From contig NZ_QVTD01000006.1 of NCBI RefSeq assembly GCF_003429105.1, forward strand, positions 1 to 64,000: a DNA stretch of 64,000 bases, written 5' to 3'. Each line of letters opens with the position of its first letter. Within the stretch, counting starts at the first letter, position 1. Positions 11,303 to 19,576 of the stretch are shown piece after piece. A program made the translations under genes and the position numbers. The notes under the pieces were generated by a model that did not search any database, had not been told where the DNA came from, and saw only the letters and a list, made by a program, of their open reading frames with translations. The DNA comes from Peribacillus glennii (GTDB taxonomy: Bacteria; Bacillota; Bacilli; Bacillales; DSM-1321).

Positions 11303-11320
11303 CAGGCATTTAAAAGCCTG
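11303..11320 (-). promoter_or_regulatory. Hairpin in the sucC leader
   Basis: CAGGC and GCCTG arms (11303-11307 and 11316-11320) around an 8-base A/T loop, inside the about 140-nt sucC leader. It is followed on the minus strand by AAAATATAATC, not a T run, so it is not an obvious terminator. Function unknown. Confidence 0.4.
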
Positions 11321-11393
11321 ATAAACCATTTCACATGCCCGAATCATTTTTTTGCAAAATAATGTCGAACAATATTTAATAGACTGCTTTCTA

Positions 11394-11422
11394 ATTGTAT
11401 AAAAAGTAAAAAAACTTGTCCA
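11394..11422 (-). promoter_or_regulatory. Sigma-A promoter of sucCD
   Basis: TGGACA (11417-11422, minus strand), 17-bp spacer, TACAAT (11394-11399); each element is five of six. Leader to sucC would be about 135 nt. Confidence 0.6.
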
Positions 11423-11527
11423 CTATTACCTCTAAATTCGCTATAATAATTTACGCTTTTTTAATATATTCAACCATAAAAACAGAATGCTTTTCATTTT
11501 TCTACAATAATGAAAGGATGACAATTA

Positions 11528-11800
11528 TTAATCCTTCATGGCCTTATCCAGTTTATAAACAAACGCAAAAACCTCGGCAACTGCCTGGTACAATTCTTCA
11601 GGAATGGATTGGCTGATGTCAAGCTTGCCGAGCAGTTCAGTAAGTGTTGGGTCTTCCCTTACCGGGATATCGTGCAGCCCAGCTGCTTGAAGGATATTTT
11701 CCGCTACTTTGCCTTTTCCCTTTGCTATCACTGTGGGCGCTGAATCCTTTTCTGATTCGTATTTCAGCGCCACCGCTTCTTTTCGTTTTTTCTCCTTCAT
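11528..11800 (-). CDS. ylqH: FlhB-like C-terminal domain protein YlqH (FhlX type)
   Basis: A 90-residue soluble protein resembling only the cytoplasmic C-terminal domain of the flagellar export switch FlhB. The block KKRKEAVALKYES and the sequence APTVIAKGKGKVAENIL match FlhB after its autocleavage site; the NPTH cleavage motif itself and all membrane segments are missing. In other Bacilli such stand-alone copies can substitute for the FlhB C-domain; here that role is an inference. Its start overlaps the ylqG stop by four bases (ATGA), and ylqG has FliK-like features, so the two probably act together in export or hook-length control. Confidence 0.85.
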   Translation of the reverse strand: MKEKKRKEAVALKYESEKDSAPTVIAKGKGKVAENILQAAGLHDIPVREDPTLTELLGKLDISQSIPEELYQAVAEVFAFVYKLDKAMKD

Positions 11801-13776
11801 ATCCGGATATCCACTCCACTATATGGTTTATTTCCTGCCCTAACAGCCCGCCCATGGCCTTCTGCCAGGCTTGCCCTTTTTGCGTCCACAGTCGCTTCAC
11901 TTTCAAAAACAACGGTCGAAAGCTTGTAATCCATATCTTCCAGATTCGTTTTCAACGTTTTATAGAAAGGCTGGGACAGCTTTTCCAGCAGTGCATGGTT
12001 TTCATTGATTACGCTAACCTTGATGACCCTGTTTTGGATTTGGAGGTCAATCACAGTTTGTTGCATTTGCTCCAGGTCCAGGTAAAATAATACCCGGCAA
12101 AAGTTCGGGTCGATCGTTCCATCGCTTTTCTTCCTGCCGCTCCATTGCAGCGTTAAGTCTGTTTGAAAACCTGAAATGGCGAAAGGGATCTGCATAAAAA
12201 TATTCTGGATCGGCCCGGAATCCTGTGACAATAGTTGCTGGGCAGTGATCCTGTTCAGGATTTGTTCAGCTGATTCTTTAATGGATGAATGCTGATTTTC
12301 AGCTAAAAGCTTCATAAGCATCGGTTTTAGGGTTTGTAGATGTTCCTCTGGAATACCGGTTTCCATTCGGCCGGCGTTTGCCAAAAAATGCTCCAGATTG
12401 ACACCGAGCATTTTGGCCATCTCTTTGAGAAATCCAGCGAATGTTTTTCCTTTTGTAAAATCCGGAGGTTTATCTCCCTCAGCAAGGATATCCATTAACA
12501 GCTGCCTCTCCATTGTATCTAACCGGCTCGGTCCGGCCTCAGTTTCCTCCTCACCAGCCATCATTGCTGCCAATTTGTTATGAATTTGCCCAAAACCATC
12601 CTTGCCTCCACCCGAGGCTGACAATAATTGGCCTGGAGTGAGCGATTGCCTGTCCGCCTGTCCACCGTCACCTTCCTTCACAAATAGAGCCTGAAGAAGT
12701 TGTTTAATTAGCTGTACAGATTCCTGTCCGCTAAAGACCCGGGTTTGGTTCAAACCTCGATTTATGTTCGGGTCGCTTGAAAACGCATTCAGGGTGTTAA
12801 CGGAAAAAGACTGAATGGATGCTGTTTTTACATCCGCAGGATTCTTGAGCAGCCTGTTGAATAATTCGAGTATTCTACCTGCGGCAGGATTTCCGGATTG
12901 TTTAGCAGCATTATAGTGCATGATCAGTGAAAGGCCATCTTTTAGTGCATCAGGAAGCTGATTTTTGCCGTTTTGGAAATTCGCAGCCATTTTCTCGATT
13001 GTCCCTTCTTCACTGTTATCAAGTGGAAAGAAACCAGCCTTCTGCAATATAGCAAATGCTGATTTTTTGGCATCCGGGGATATTTCCGTGCTAAGCCAGC
13101 TGGAAATCAATTTTTCTACGGGATAGGAAGAAATATGAAATTGTTTTGGGACAGTGATTTTCTCTAAAAGGCTTTTAACATTTTGCAGCGTCTCGGAATT
13201 AGAACCGCGTTCGTTAATTTGACCAAGCAATTTACTGGCTGCCTCATGGAATGTGCCGCCATTTTCCAATGACTGCAAGGCATGAAACACCTCATCTATG
13301 AAGGGAACATTCATTGTATGCATGGTTTTGATACCGGCAAGCGCGCCGCCTAAGTTGTCTGATGTTTTCAGCCATCCCAGTGACATAACAAACGAGTCCT
13401 TCGTTACCGGAAGCTGATTTCTCAGCAGATAGTTTGCAAGTTCGACGGATTCCCTGTTTTGCGGCACAGCCAAATGGGCCAACAGCTGAATAGCGGCTCC
13501 CTTTATACCGCCCTCAGCAGCCTTATCCGAACCATGGAGCACTTTTAATTGCAGCCTTCCGCCCCCCGGCTGTACCTGCAGCCAGTATCTTTCTCCGGCT
13601 TTTAGCGGTGCGTCGAGACTCGCCATGATCTTTTGGTTCCCAATTTGGACTTCGGCGGTTTGATTCGGATAAATTTTGTTTATTTTCCCATGGATGATCT
13701 GTCCCGCCTGTAATTTTTCCGGCTGCTGCGAAGAGGTTCGAGACAGTGCCTGAGGCATGAAATTTATAGGCTGCAT
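11797..13776 (-). CDS. ylqG: YlqG, FliK-like hook-length control protein homologue
   Basis: A 659-residue protein in the position of B. subtilis ylqG. Residues about 20-80 contain a small beta-rich segment (AGQIIHGKINKIYP onward). The middle is low in recognisable domains and rich in Gln, Ser and Leu. The last 130 residues (LTLQWSGRKKSDG to YKLSTVVFES) resemble the C-terminal domain of FliK, which talks to FlhB during flagellar assembly. No signal peptide. Coupled to the FlhB-like ylqH by a four-base overlap, which supports a flagellar-type partnership, though the substrate is unknown. RNase HII gene rnhB lies 18 bp upstream. Confidence 0.75.
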   Translation of the reverse strand: MQPINFMPQALSRTSSQQPEKLQAGQIIHGKINKIYPNQTAEVQIGNQKIMASLDAPLKAGERYWLQVQPGGGRLQLKVLHGSDKAAEGGIKGAAIQLLAHLAVPQNRESVELANYLLRNQLPVTKDSFVMSLGWLKTSDNLGGALAGIKTMHTMNVPFIDEVFHALQSLENGGTFHEAASKLLGQINERGSNSETLQNVKSLLEKITVPKQFHISSYPVEKLISSWLSTEISPDAKKSAFAILQKAGFFPLDNSEEGTIEKMAANFQNGKNQLPDALKDGLSLIMHYNAAKQSGNPAAGRILELFNRLLKNPADVKTASIQSFSVNTLNAFSSDPNINRGLNQTRVFSGQESVQLIKQLLQALFVKEGDGGQADRQSLTPGQLLSASGGGKDGFGQIHNKLAAMMAGEEETEAGPSRLDTMERQLLMDILAEGDKPPDFTKGKTFAGFLKEMAKMLGVNLEHFLANAGRMETGIPEEHLQTLKPMLMKLLAENQHSSIKESAEQILNRITAQQLLSQDSGPIQNIFMQIPFAISGFQTDLTLQWSGRKKSDGTIDPNFCRVLFYLDLEQMQQTVIDLQIQNRVIKVSVINENHALLEKLSQPFYKTLKTNLEDMDYKLSTVVFESEATVDAKRASLAEGHGRAVRAGNKPYSGVDIRI

Positions 13777-13794
13777 GATTCCCCTCCTTTTAAC

Positions 13795-14577
13795 TTAACG
13801 ATCCTTCCCGGCGATTTCCTTTACTGGGGCAAAGCTTCTCCGGTGCCATGGTGCAGGTCCGTATTTTTGCAAGGCTTCGAGATGCTCTGCCGTTCCATAT
13901 CCCATATTTTTTTGAAAACTATATTGAGGGTGCTTTAACGCGTAATCCTTCATCATTCTATCCCTTGTTACTTTCGCAATGATCGAAGCTGCTGAAATAG
14001 AAATGCTCTTTGCGTCACCTTTAATAATCGACAGCTGGGGCATCGGCACGGAAAGCTCCATTGCATCGATAAGCAAATGGTCGGGAGCAATCTTTAGATC
14101 GGCTATTGCCGCAAGCATCGCTTTTTTTGTAGCTTGATAAATATTGAGACGGTCAATCTCTTCGCTATGTATGATTCCTAAGCCGACTGCCGCCGCTTCC
14201 TTTAGAATGGCTTCGTAAAAAATCTCCCTTTTTGGTTCAGCGATTTTTTTTGAATCGTCCAGTCCCTCCAAATAAAACCCGGCAGGCAAAATGACCGCAC
14301 TTGCTACGACAGGCCCGGCCAACGGCCCCCGGCCTACCTCATCAATTCCTGCAATATATTGAAAACCCTGGTTACGAAGAGTTTGTTCATACATTGACAT
14401 TTCTTCGAAGTGTTCCTGTGCCCTCCGCCGTTTGGCATGGGCATGATGCCATTTGATCGCCAGGTCTCGAACACCAACCCTTTCATCTTCCAAGCATTCG
14501 GCAATGAACGGATCAAATGGATCCTTGATTTCTTTCAGGGCACGGGCTACTTCTTTTATGCTCTTGGTTTGTCTCAT
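13795..14577 (-). CDS. rnhB: Ribonuclease HII
   Basis: RnhB cleaves RNA in RNA-DNA hybrids and 5' of single ribonucleotides in DNA. The 260-residue protein has an N-terminal helical substrate-binding extension (1-70) typical of Bacillus, then the catalytic site Asp79-Glu80 in AGIDEVGRGPLAGP, a third acid at Asp171 (LLIDAM) and a fourth in VTRDRMM. The ribosome site before the ATG is weak (GGTGAAATAGG). Lies between rbgA (160 bp upstream) and ylqG, the conserved Bacillus order. Confidence 0.97.
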   Translation of the reverse strand: MRQTKSIKEVARALKEIKDPFDPFIAECLEDERVGVRDLAIKWHHAHAKRRRAQEHFEEMSMYEQTLRNQGFQYIAGIDEVGRGPLAGPVVASAVILPAGFYLEGLDDSKKIAEPKREIFYEAILKEAAAVGLGIIHSEEIDRLNIYQATKKAMLAAIADLKIAPDHLLIDAMELSVPMPQLSIIKGDAKSISISAASIIAKVTRDRMMKDYALKHPQYSFQKNMGYGTAEHLEALQKYGPAPWHRRSFAPVKEIAGKDR

Positions 14578-14635
14578 TTCCTATTTCACCATCGTCTGTT
14601 ATTAGTATCGGCATGACCGTATAAAAATTTTATTC

Positions 14636-14660
14636 AAAAAAAAAACGGGGCCAAGGCTCC
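14636..14660 (-). terminator. Terminator between rbgA and rnhB
   Basis: GGAGCC and GGCCCC arms (14647-14660, one mismatch, loop TT on the minus strand) followed by ten T. The stem is imperfect but the T tract is the longest in the region. Confidence 0.5.
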
Positions 14661-14738
14661 AGGATAAAATGGGAAACTCCTTAAAAAGGGGTTACTCTTT
14701 TACCGAAAAGCCCGGGTACCCGCATTCATCTTTGCTCT

Positions 14739-15605
14739 TTATTCTTCTTCTTTTGTTTCATTGGCTGGCATTTCAAAAGTCAGAGGACCGAATTTTTCAG
14801 CGCGGATCTCCCTGACAACCAATTCTGCCGTTTTATCGTAGTCAACCATTCCGCCACCCATTAAACAGCCCCTGAGCGAACCGATGGCGTCAAAAAGTTC
14901 GACTGTTTCTTCAGGTATCTCTTTAAGATTGTACCTTTTCTTTAAACGCTCCGGATACTGATCTTCAAGGAATCTGAGGCCGTACAGGGAGATATCGTGA
15001 AGGTTCAGCAACGTATCTTTTATCGCACCTGTCAAGGCAAGCTTCAGGCCGACTTCCTGATCTTCAAACTTGGGCCACAAAATGCCGGGAGTGTCCAACA
15101 GTTCAAGTTCCTTGCCGACCTTAATCCATTGCTGGGCCTTTGTTACGCCTGGGGTGTTTCCGGTCCGGGCGATATTTTTTTTCGCGAGCCGGTTGATCAG
15201 GGTGGATTTTCCGGCGTTCGGAATGCCAACGATCATTGCCCTTATTGCCCTTGGCTTGATTCCTTTGGCCTTCATGCGGTCGAACTTTTCTTTAAGCAAT
15301 TCCTTTGACGCGGACGTAATCTGACCCAGCCCGCTGCCGGCCTGGGAGTTGATCGCAATCGCTGTCAACCCCCTTGATTTATAAAAGTCAAGCCATTGTT
15401 TTGTCTTTGCGGGATCGGCCATATCCGATTTATTCAATAAAATGATCCGCGGTTTGTGCTGGATGATTTCATCAATCATCGGGTTTCGCGATGATGAAGG
15501 AATCCGCGCATCAACAAGCTCATAGACGATATCAATCAGCTTTAGTTTCTCTGTTACTTCCCGTCTCGCTTTGGCCATATGGCCCGGAAACCACTGTATT
15601 GTCAA
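14739..15605 (-). CDS. rbgA: Ribosome biogenesis GTPase RbgA (YlqF)
   Basis: RbgA is a circularly permuted GTPase needed for late 50S assembly. In the 288-residue protein the GTPase motifs are in permuted order: G4 NKSD at 58-61, G1 GIPNAGKST at 127-135, G3 DTPG at 171-174; the C-terminal domain (about 190-288) contacts 23S rRNA. Translation starts at a TTG codon (15603-15605), chosen because the family begins [16 protein letters not shown] and AAAAGGTGAG lies at the right distance. Follows lepB by 29 bp. Confidence 0.96.
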   Translation of the reverse strand: MTIQWFPGHMAKARREVTEKLKLIDIVYELVDARIPSSSRNPMIDEIIQHKPRIILLNKSDMADPAKTKQWLDFYKSRGLTAIAINSQAGSGLGQITSASKELLKEKFDRMKAKGIKPRAIRAMIVGIPNAGKSTLINRLAKKNIARTGNTPGVTKAQQWIKVGKELELLDTPGILWPKFEDQEVGLKLALTGAIKDTLLNLHDISLYGLRFLEDQYPERLKKRYNLKEIPEETVELFDAIGSLRGCLMGGGMVDYDKTAELVVREIRAEKFGPLTFEMPANETKEEE

Positions 15606-15634
15606 TATGACTCACCTTTTCTCTTTACTTTTGC

Positions 15635-16189
15635 TTATTCAACCTTCCGGAAATCTTCTACCGGCCAATAGACCATATTGGTTTCACCCAGGACCTTTTC
15701 CAGCGGAACGGCCCCGATATGGCGGCTGTCCTTGGAGAAACGCCTGTTATCTCCCATTACAAACAGATGGCCTTCAGGGACGGTTTCCTGCCCTACAGGG
15801 GTTTCCTCAAGGGTAAATGGATCCGTCAAAGGCCCGTCATTGACCTGCTTTTTATATTCATCCAGGTAAGGCTCGTTGTATGCCTTTCCGTTCACAAACA
15901 ACGTGTCATCTTTGTACTCGATCCGGTCTCCCGGCAGTCCGATAACCCGCTTTATGTAATCCTTTTTTTCAGGTGCATGGAATACGATGATATCAAATCG
16001 CTTCGGCTCGCCTAGAGTATAACCTATTTTATTGACAATCATACGGTCCTGGTCATGCAAAGTCGGCATCATCGATAAACCGTCCACCACAATCGGGGCA
16101 AATAAAAAATATCGGATGACCGCCGCCAAGCCAATGGCAATGATCAACGCCTTCGACCATTCCCAAATTTCATTTTTCTTTTTCGCCAT
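15635..16189 (-). CDS. lepB: Signal peptidase I (SipS/LepB)
   Basis: Type I signal peptidase cleaves signal peptides of exported preproteins on the outer face of the membrane. The 184-residue protein has one N-terminal membrane segment (about 12-31), the catalytic Ser39 in GLSMMPTL, the general base Lys80 in YIKRVIGLPGD, and the box D GDNRRFSKDSRHIG. Start at 16189 rather than 11 codons upstream because of GGGTGAT and the family start MAKKKNE. Placed between rplS and rbgA; B. subtilis 168 lacks a signal peptidase at this point, some other Bacillus species have one. Confidence 0.95.
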   Translation of the reverse strand: MAKKKNEIWEWSKALIIAIGLAAVIRYFLFAPIVVDGLSMMPTLHDQDRMIVNKIGYTLGEPKRFDIIVFHAPEKKDYIKRVIGLPGDRIEYKDDTLFVNGKAYNEPYLDEYKKQVNDGPLTDPFTLEETPVGQETVPEGHLFVMGDNRRFSKDSRHIGAVPLEKVLGETNMVYWPVEDFRKVE

Positions 16190-16373
16190 TATTATCACCC
16201 TTTGAAAATTGCATACTAACATCTTACAATTTTATTTTCCAAATAGGAAGGAAAAAAACCGCCCTGCAGGAAATAAGGAAAATCATCCTTACGCCTTAAA
16301 CAGCTTCCCTGACAAATAGTTCCCATATAAAATAGTTAGGATATGCCATCGCTCTAAAGCTATATCAGAACGT

Positions 16374-16411
16374 GAAAAAAAGGAGCCTGATGAACAAGCT
16401 CCTTTTCTAAG
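16374..16411 (-). terminator. Terminator after rplS
   Basis: AAAGGAGC and GCTCCTTT arms around an 11-base loop, followed on the minus strand by seven T. It closes the ylxM-to-rplS ribosomal/SRP cluster. Confidence 0.85.
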
Positions 16412-16460
16412 TTTGATTACCAGTCTTTGGCTTTGTCCGTATCGAGTAAAAATTTCGCGA

Positions 16461-16808
16461 TTAGCGGCGGATTTCTTTAATACGGGCTTTTTTGCCGCGA
16501 AGTTCACGAAGATAGTAAAGCTTGGCACGGCGTACTTTACCGTGGCGTACTACTTCAAGGTTCGCGATTTTTGGTGTGTGTACAGGGAATGTACGCTCAA
16601 CTCCGACACCGTAAGATACCTTACGCACTGTGAAAGTTTCGCTGATTCCACCACCACGGCGCTTGATCACAACACCTTCAAACACCTGGATACGTTCGCG
16701 GGTTCCTTCAACGACCTTTACGTGAACACGTACAGTGTCACCAGGACGGAAAGAAGGAAGATCAGTGCGAAGCTGTTCTTTTGTAATTTCATGAATAAGT
16801 TGTTGCAT
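16461..16808 (-). CDS. rplS: 50S ribosomal protein L19
   Basis: L19 sits at the 30S-50S interface. The 115-residue protein matches the family throughout: [43 protein letters not shown] and the basic tail ARIKEIRR. Ribosome site GGGAGGAG. The 130-nt gap from trmD contains a structured leader (16827-16864) in the position of the L19 leader of other Firmicutes, suggesting autogenous control separate from the upstream genes. Confidence 0.99.
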   Translation of the reverse strand: MQQLIHEITKEQLRTDLPSFRPGDTVRVHVKVVEGTRERIQVFEGVVIKRRGGGISETFTVRKVSYGVGVERTFPVHTPKIANLEVVRHGKVRRAKLYYLRELRGKKARIKEIRR

Positions 16809-16826
16809 TCTTTTCTACTCCTCCCG

Positions 16827-16864
16827 GATGCTCTTACAAATCCATTTGTTTGCAGCGGAACATC
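16827..16864 (-). promoter_or_regulatory. Putative L19 (rplS) leader RNA
   Basis: On the minus strand GATGTTC (16858-16864) pairs with GAGCATC (16827-16833, one G-U), enclosing a second stem ACAAAT/ATTTGT (16836-16841 and 16844-16849) with a two-base loop; the outer stem ends 3-4 bases before the ribosome site. Position and nested stem fit the known Firmicute L19 leader element, but I cannot test it against the covariance model. Confidence 0.5.
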
Positions 16865-16938
16865 GTTATAAAACCTGAGCCTTTTGCCCAAGTCACAAAA
16901 TTTATATTAACATATTCTTAGTCTTGTTGCAATAGCGG

Positions 16939-17673
16939 TCAGCCTTCTTTTTTCAGATCCTCAAGGAGTTTCTTTTCTGTTTCGCTTAAGGAGTATGATT
17001 CAAGCAAATCCGGTCGGCGGGCCCATGTTCGGCGCAGGGACTCCTTCATTCTCCACTCTTCGATATTCTTATGGTTCCCGGATAGAAGGGTATCCGGAAC
17101 CTTCATGCCACGGAAATCTGCTGGACGTGTATAATGCGGATGCTCAAGGAGACCAGAAGAATAGGAATCAAGCAATGGAGACTCCTCATTCCCGAGAACA
17201 CCCGGCAGCAATCTGACAACACTGTCGATAATCACCATGGCCCCCAGCTCCCCGCCAGTCAGCACATAATCGCCAATTGAAATCTCATCGGTGACAAGAT
17301 GCTCCCTGATACGCTCGTCATAGCCTTCATAGTGGCCGCAAATAAAAATCAAATGGTCCTCTTTTGCAAGCTCCTCGGCCTTCTTTTGGCTGTGCCGGAC
17401 TCCTGTAGGACAAAGGAGGATGACCCTTGGCTTGTCCCCGGCCCCTTCGCTCAGGTGCGTTACGGCGTCAAAAATTGGCTGCGGCTTCAATACCATTCCG
17501 GCTCCCCCGCCATAAGGATAATCATCGACTGTCCCGTGCTTATTGTCCGCAAAATCACGAAAATTGGTGACATTGTATGTTACGGCTCCCTTTTCGGCCG
17601 CTTTTTTCAATATGGAGGATCCTAACACGTTTTCGAACATTTCCGGAAAGATAGACAGAACATCAATCTTCAT
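16939..17673 (-). CDS. trmD: tRNA (guanine-N1)-methyltransferase TrmD
   Basis: TrmD methylates G37 of tRNAs with a G at 36, preventing +1 frameshifts. The 244-residue protein has the SPOUT trefoil knot: [42 protein letters not shown] and [16 protein letters not shown]. The start codon overlaps the rimM stop by one base (TGATG). Confidence 0.99.
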   Translation of the reverse strand: MKIDVLSIFPEMFENVLGSSILKKAAEKGAVTYNVTNFRDFADNKHGTVDDYPYGGGAGMVLKPQPIFDAVTHLSEGAGDKPRVILLCPTGVRHSQKKAEELAKEDHLIFICGHYEGYDERIREHLVTDEISIGDYVLTGGELGAMVIIDSVVRLLPGVLGNEESPLLDSYSSGLLEHPHYTRPADFRGMKVPDTLLSGNHKNIEEWRMKESLRRTWARRPDLLESYSLSETEKKLLEDLKKEG

Positions 17674-18191
17674 CAGTCAAGCAACCCTTCCATCGGTGTT
17701 ATGATAATCTTCTTTGTCTCTACATCAATGCTTGTCACAATGTTATCAATATAAGGGATCAGGACGTCCTTGCCGTTTTTACCCTTGACGACCCACACAT
17801 CGTTTGCACCAGGCGTCAGTATTTCCCTGATTTCCCCTATTTCTTCTCCTTCATCCGTATAAACGGTACAGCCGATGATTTGGTGGAAATAGTATTCCCC
17901 TTCAGGAAGCACACCGAGCTGTGATTCGGGAACCTTCAAAATCCCGCCTTTAAGCGGCTCGGACATATTCACGTTTGTATAATTCTCAAAAGTAAGCAAG
18001 TCGAAATTCTTATGGGTTCGGTGTGAAGTGATTTTCAGTTCGATCGGTTCCCCGCCATCTTCCTTGAATAAATACAATGTATTTCCTTTTTTATACCGTT
18101 CTTCATGAAAATCGGTTCTTGAAATGACGCGGACTTCGCCGCCTATTCCATGTGTATTTACAATCTTGCCTACATTAAACCATTTTTCCAT
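17673..18191 (-). CDS. rimM: 16S rRNA processing protein RimM
   Basis: RimM binds S19 and the 30S head during maturation. The 172-residue protein has the N-terminal barrel ([22 protein letters not shown] type start; I keep positions 1-90) and a PRC-barrel C-domain ending [20 protein letters not shown]. Start at 18191 after AGAGGTGAG; an in-frame extension of 34 codons reads into ylqD and is not family-like. Next to trmD with a one-base overlap. Confidence 0.97.
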   Translation of the reverse strand: MEKWFNVGKIVNTHGIGGEVRVISRTDFHEERYKKGNTLYLFKEDGGEPIELKITSHRTHKNFDLLTFENYTNVNMSEPLKGGILKVPESQLGVLPEGEYYFHQIIGCTVYTDEGEEIGEIREILTPGANDVWVVKGKNGKDVLIPYIDNIVTSIDVETKKIIITPMEGLLD

Positions 18192-18201
18192 TTTCTCACC
18201 T

Positions 18202-18588
18202 CTAACGAATTTCTGAGACGATTCCATCTTTGATAACAATTGTTTTCGTTTGGATGAGTTCATCCCAATTTGCGCCAATCTCAACATCGACAATGCTTTG
18301 GACTTCCCTCTCCTTTAACTCGCTGCCAACCGGAAGGATGTCCAATTGCTCGATCTGGAAATCAAGCAGCTTGATCTTCTCCTGCCTGATGTTGATTTCT
18401 TTTTCAAAATGGGCGCGCAAGGAAGCAGGCTGAAACTTTTTCGTTTTCTCAAGCTTCTTCAATTCAAACCGAAGTTGGTCCCATTCCTTTTGCAGCCGGG
18501 ATATATCGGTTTTATATTTCTCAAGGAGCTGATTCTTGCTGGAGTCGGTCAACACTTGATTCACAATGACATTTTGGAGAATTTTCAT
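18202..18588 (-). CDS. ylqD: YlqD family protein
   Basis: A 128-residue protein of unknown function conserved between khpA and rimM in Bacilli. Residues about 20-85 are strongly charged and heptad-like ([19 protein letters not shown] onward), predicting a coiled coil; the C-terminal third ([17 protein letters not shown] to KDGIVSEIR) looks like a small beta domain. No signal peptide or membrane segment. Ribosome site GGAGG. Its constant place next to ribosome maturation genes hints at an RNA or ribosome role, unproven. Confidence 0.9.
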   Translation of the reverse strand: MKILQNVIVNQVLTDSSKNQLLEKYKTDISRLQKEWDQLRFELKKLEKTKKFQPASLRAHFEKEINIRQEKIKLLDFQIEQLDILPVGSELKEREVQSIVDVEIGANWDELIQTKTIVIKDGIVSEIR

Positions 18589-18818
18589 CTTCCAGCGCCT
18601 CCTTTTTTACGGATTGATACGGATAAAACGGATTATGTATGAATTTCCCTTAGTTTAAGATTTCCCTGTGACAAAAATCTTACTCTTTTCCAGCCGGCAT
18701 ATGCTACTATTATGCACTGAATGGCTATTCATAAAATAGGGAAAAATTTTTGAAACCAATGTTACAATATACGAAAAGGCTGCATTAACGAGTCAACAAA
18801 TTGATTTACTATGCGTAT

Positions 18819-18845
18819 TAAAAAAGGAAGGGTGCTACCCCTCCC
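18819..18845 (-). terminator. Terminator after khpA
   Basis: GGGAGGG and CCCTTCC arms (one G-U) around TAGC-type loop, then six T on the minus strand, overlapping the end of khpA. It would separate rpsP-khpA from ylqD-rimM-trmD; a TTGACT with TATATT 19 bp downstream (18753-18783) may restart transcription for ylqD. Confidence 0.7.
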
Positions 18846-19076
18846 TTATTCGGAAATCTCCAAATAGATTTTCTTTTGCTGCGAGTATCCTGCTGCGTAA
18901 ACCACAGTCCGAATTGCCTTGGCAACACGCCCCTGTTTTCCTATGACCTTGCCCATATCTTCCTTATTGACAGAAAGGGTGTAGGTGATCCGGCCATCTT
19001 CTTCCTTTGATGTCACCCGGACCTCTTCAGGATGTTCGACAAGAGGGGAAACAATCGCTTGAATTAATTCTTTCAT
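18846..19076 (-). CDS. khpA: KH-domain RNA-binding protein KhpA (YlqC)
   Basis: KhpA is a small KH-domain protein that pairs with KhpB/EloR to bind RNAs and influence cell elongation. The 76-residue sequence has the KH signature GKVIGKQGRVAKAIR with the GxxG loop at 46-49. It lies 13 bp after rpsP. No Shine-Dalgarno is visible; the gap instead is a perfect 16-base palindrome (19075-19090), so initiation may depend on translation of rpsP. Confidence 0.95.
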   Translation of the reverse strand: MKELIQAIVSPLVEHPEEVRVTSKEEDGRITYTLSVNKEDMGKVIGKQGRVAKAIRTVVYAAGYSQQKKIYLEISE

Positions 19077-19089
19077 CGATTATAATCGA

Positions 19090-19362
19090 TTACTTGCTGT
19101 TTTTAGCATTGTGGAATTTTTCCATAATGCCTTCTTTTGAAAACAAGTTACGAACTGTGTCAGATGGTTTCGCACCGTCTTGCATCCATTTTAGAGCAAG
19201 CTCTTCGTTGATTTCAACTTTAGCCGGTTCTGTAACCGGGTTGTAAGTTCCAACGATTTCAATGTAACGACCGTCACGCGGTGAACGGGAATCTGCAACT
19301 ACGATACGATAGAAAGGAGACTTTTTAGCTCCCATACGTTTTAAGCGAATTTTTACTGCCAT
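19090..19362 (-). CDS. rpsP: 30S ribosomal protein S16
   Basis: S16 is an early-assembling 30S protein. The 90-residue protein begins [20 protein letters not shown] and has [14 protein letters not shown] and [17 protein letters not shown], all family blocks. Start at 19362 after GGAGGTG; an upstream in-frame codon four residues earlier lacks a ribosome site. The 214-bp gap before it, after ffh, contains a decayed repeat. Confidence 0.99.
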   Translation of the reverse strand: MAVKIRLKRMGAKKSPFYRIVVADSRSPRDGRYIEIVGTYNPVTEPAKVEINEELALKWMQDGAKPSDTVRNLFSKEGIMEKFHNAKNSK

Positions 19363-19439
19363 TTTAAATAGCACCTCCGAATAGTTTCACACAAGATAGT
19401 ATAATACCAAATGTTATATATGTTTGTAAAGGTTTTTTT

Positions 19440-19560
19440 CTTAACAGTAACGAAAAGTGTAAATGCCTCGAAAGTCAAGGACCGTCGAACATCTTCTGCC
19501 GCGTCCTGTAGCATACATCGACGTGTATAGATCCTGTACAATGAGACTTGCATAAAACCA
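19440..19560 (+). repeat. Decayed dispersed intergenic repeat (ffh-rpsP gap)
   Basis: Contains AAGGACCGTCGA (also at 47244-47255), then a CTGCCGCGTCCTGTAGCA block that resembles the GCCACGTCCTGTGGCAA motif at 38694 and 31040, and ends near ACCAGAAACG, similar to repeat ends at 31150 and 38960. No coding potential. Confidence 0.45.
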
Positions 19561-19576
19561 GAAACGTGAAAAACCT

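Noticed and set aside
11363-11369. Spo0A-box heptamer TGTCGAA in the sucC leader
   Set aside because: A single 7-base match is expected several times by chance in 64 kb, and it lies downstream of the promoter with no second box.
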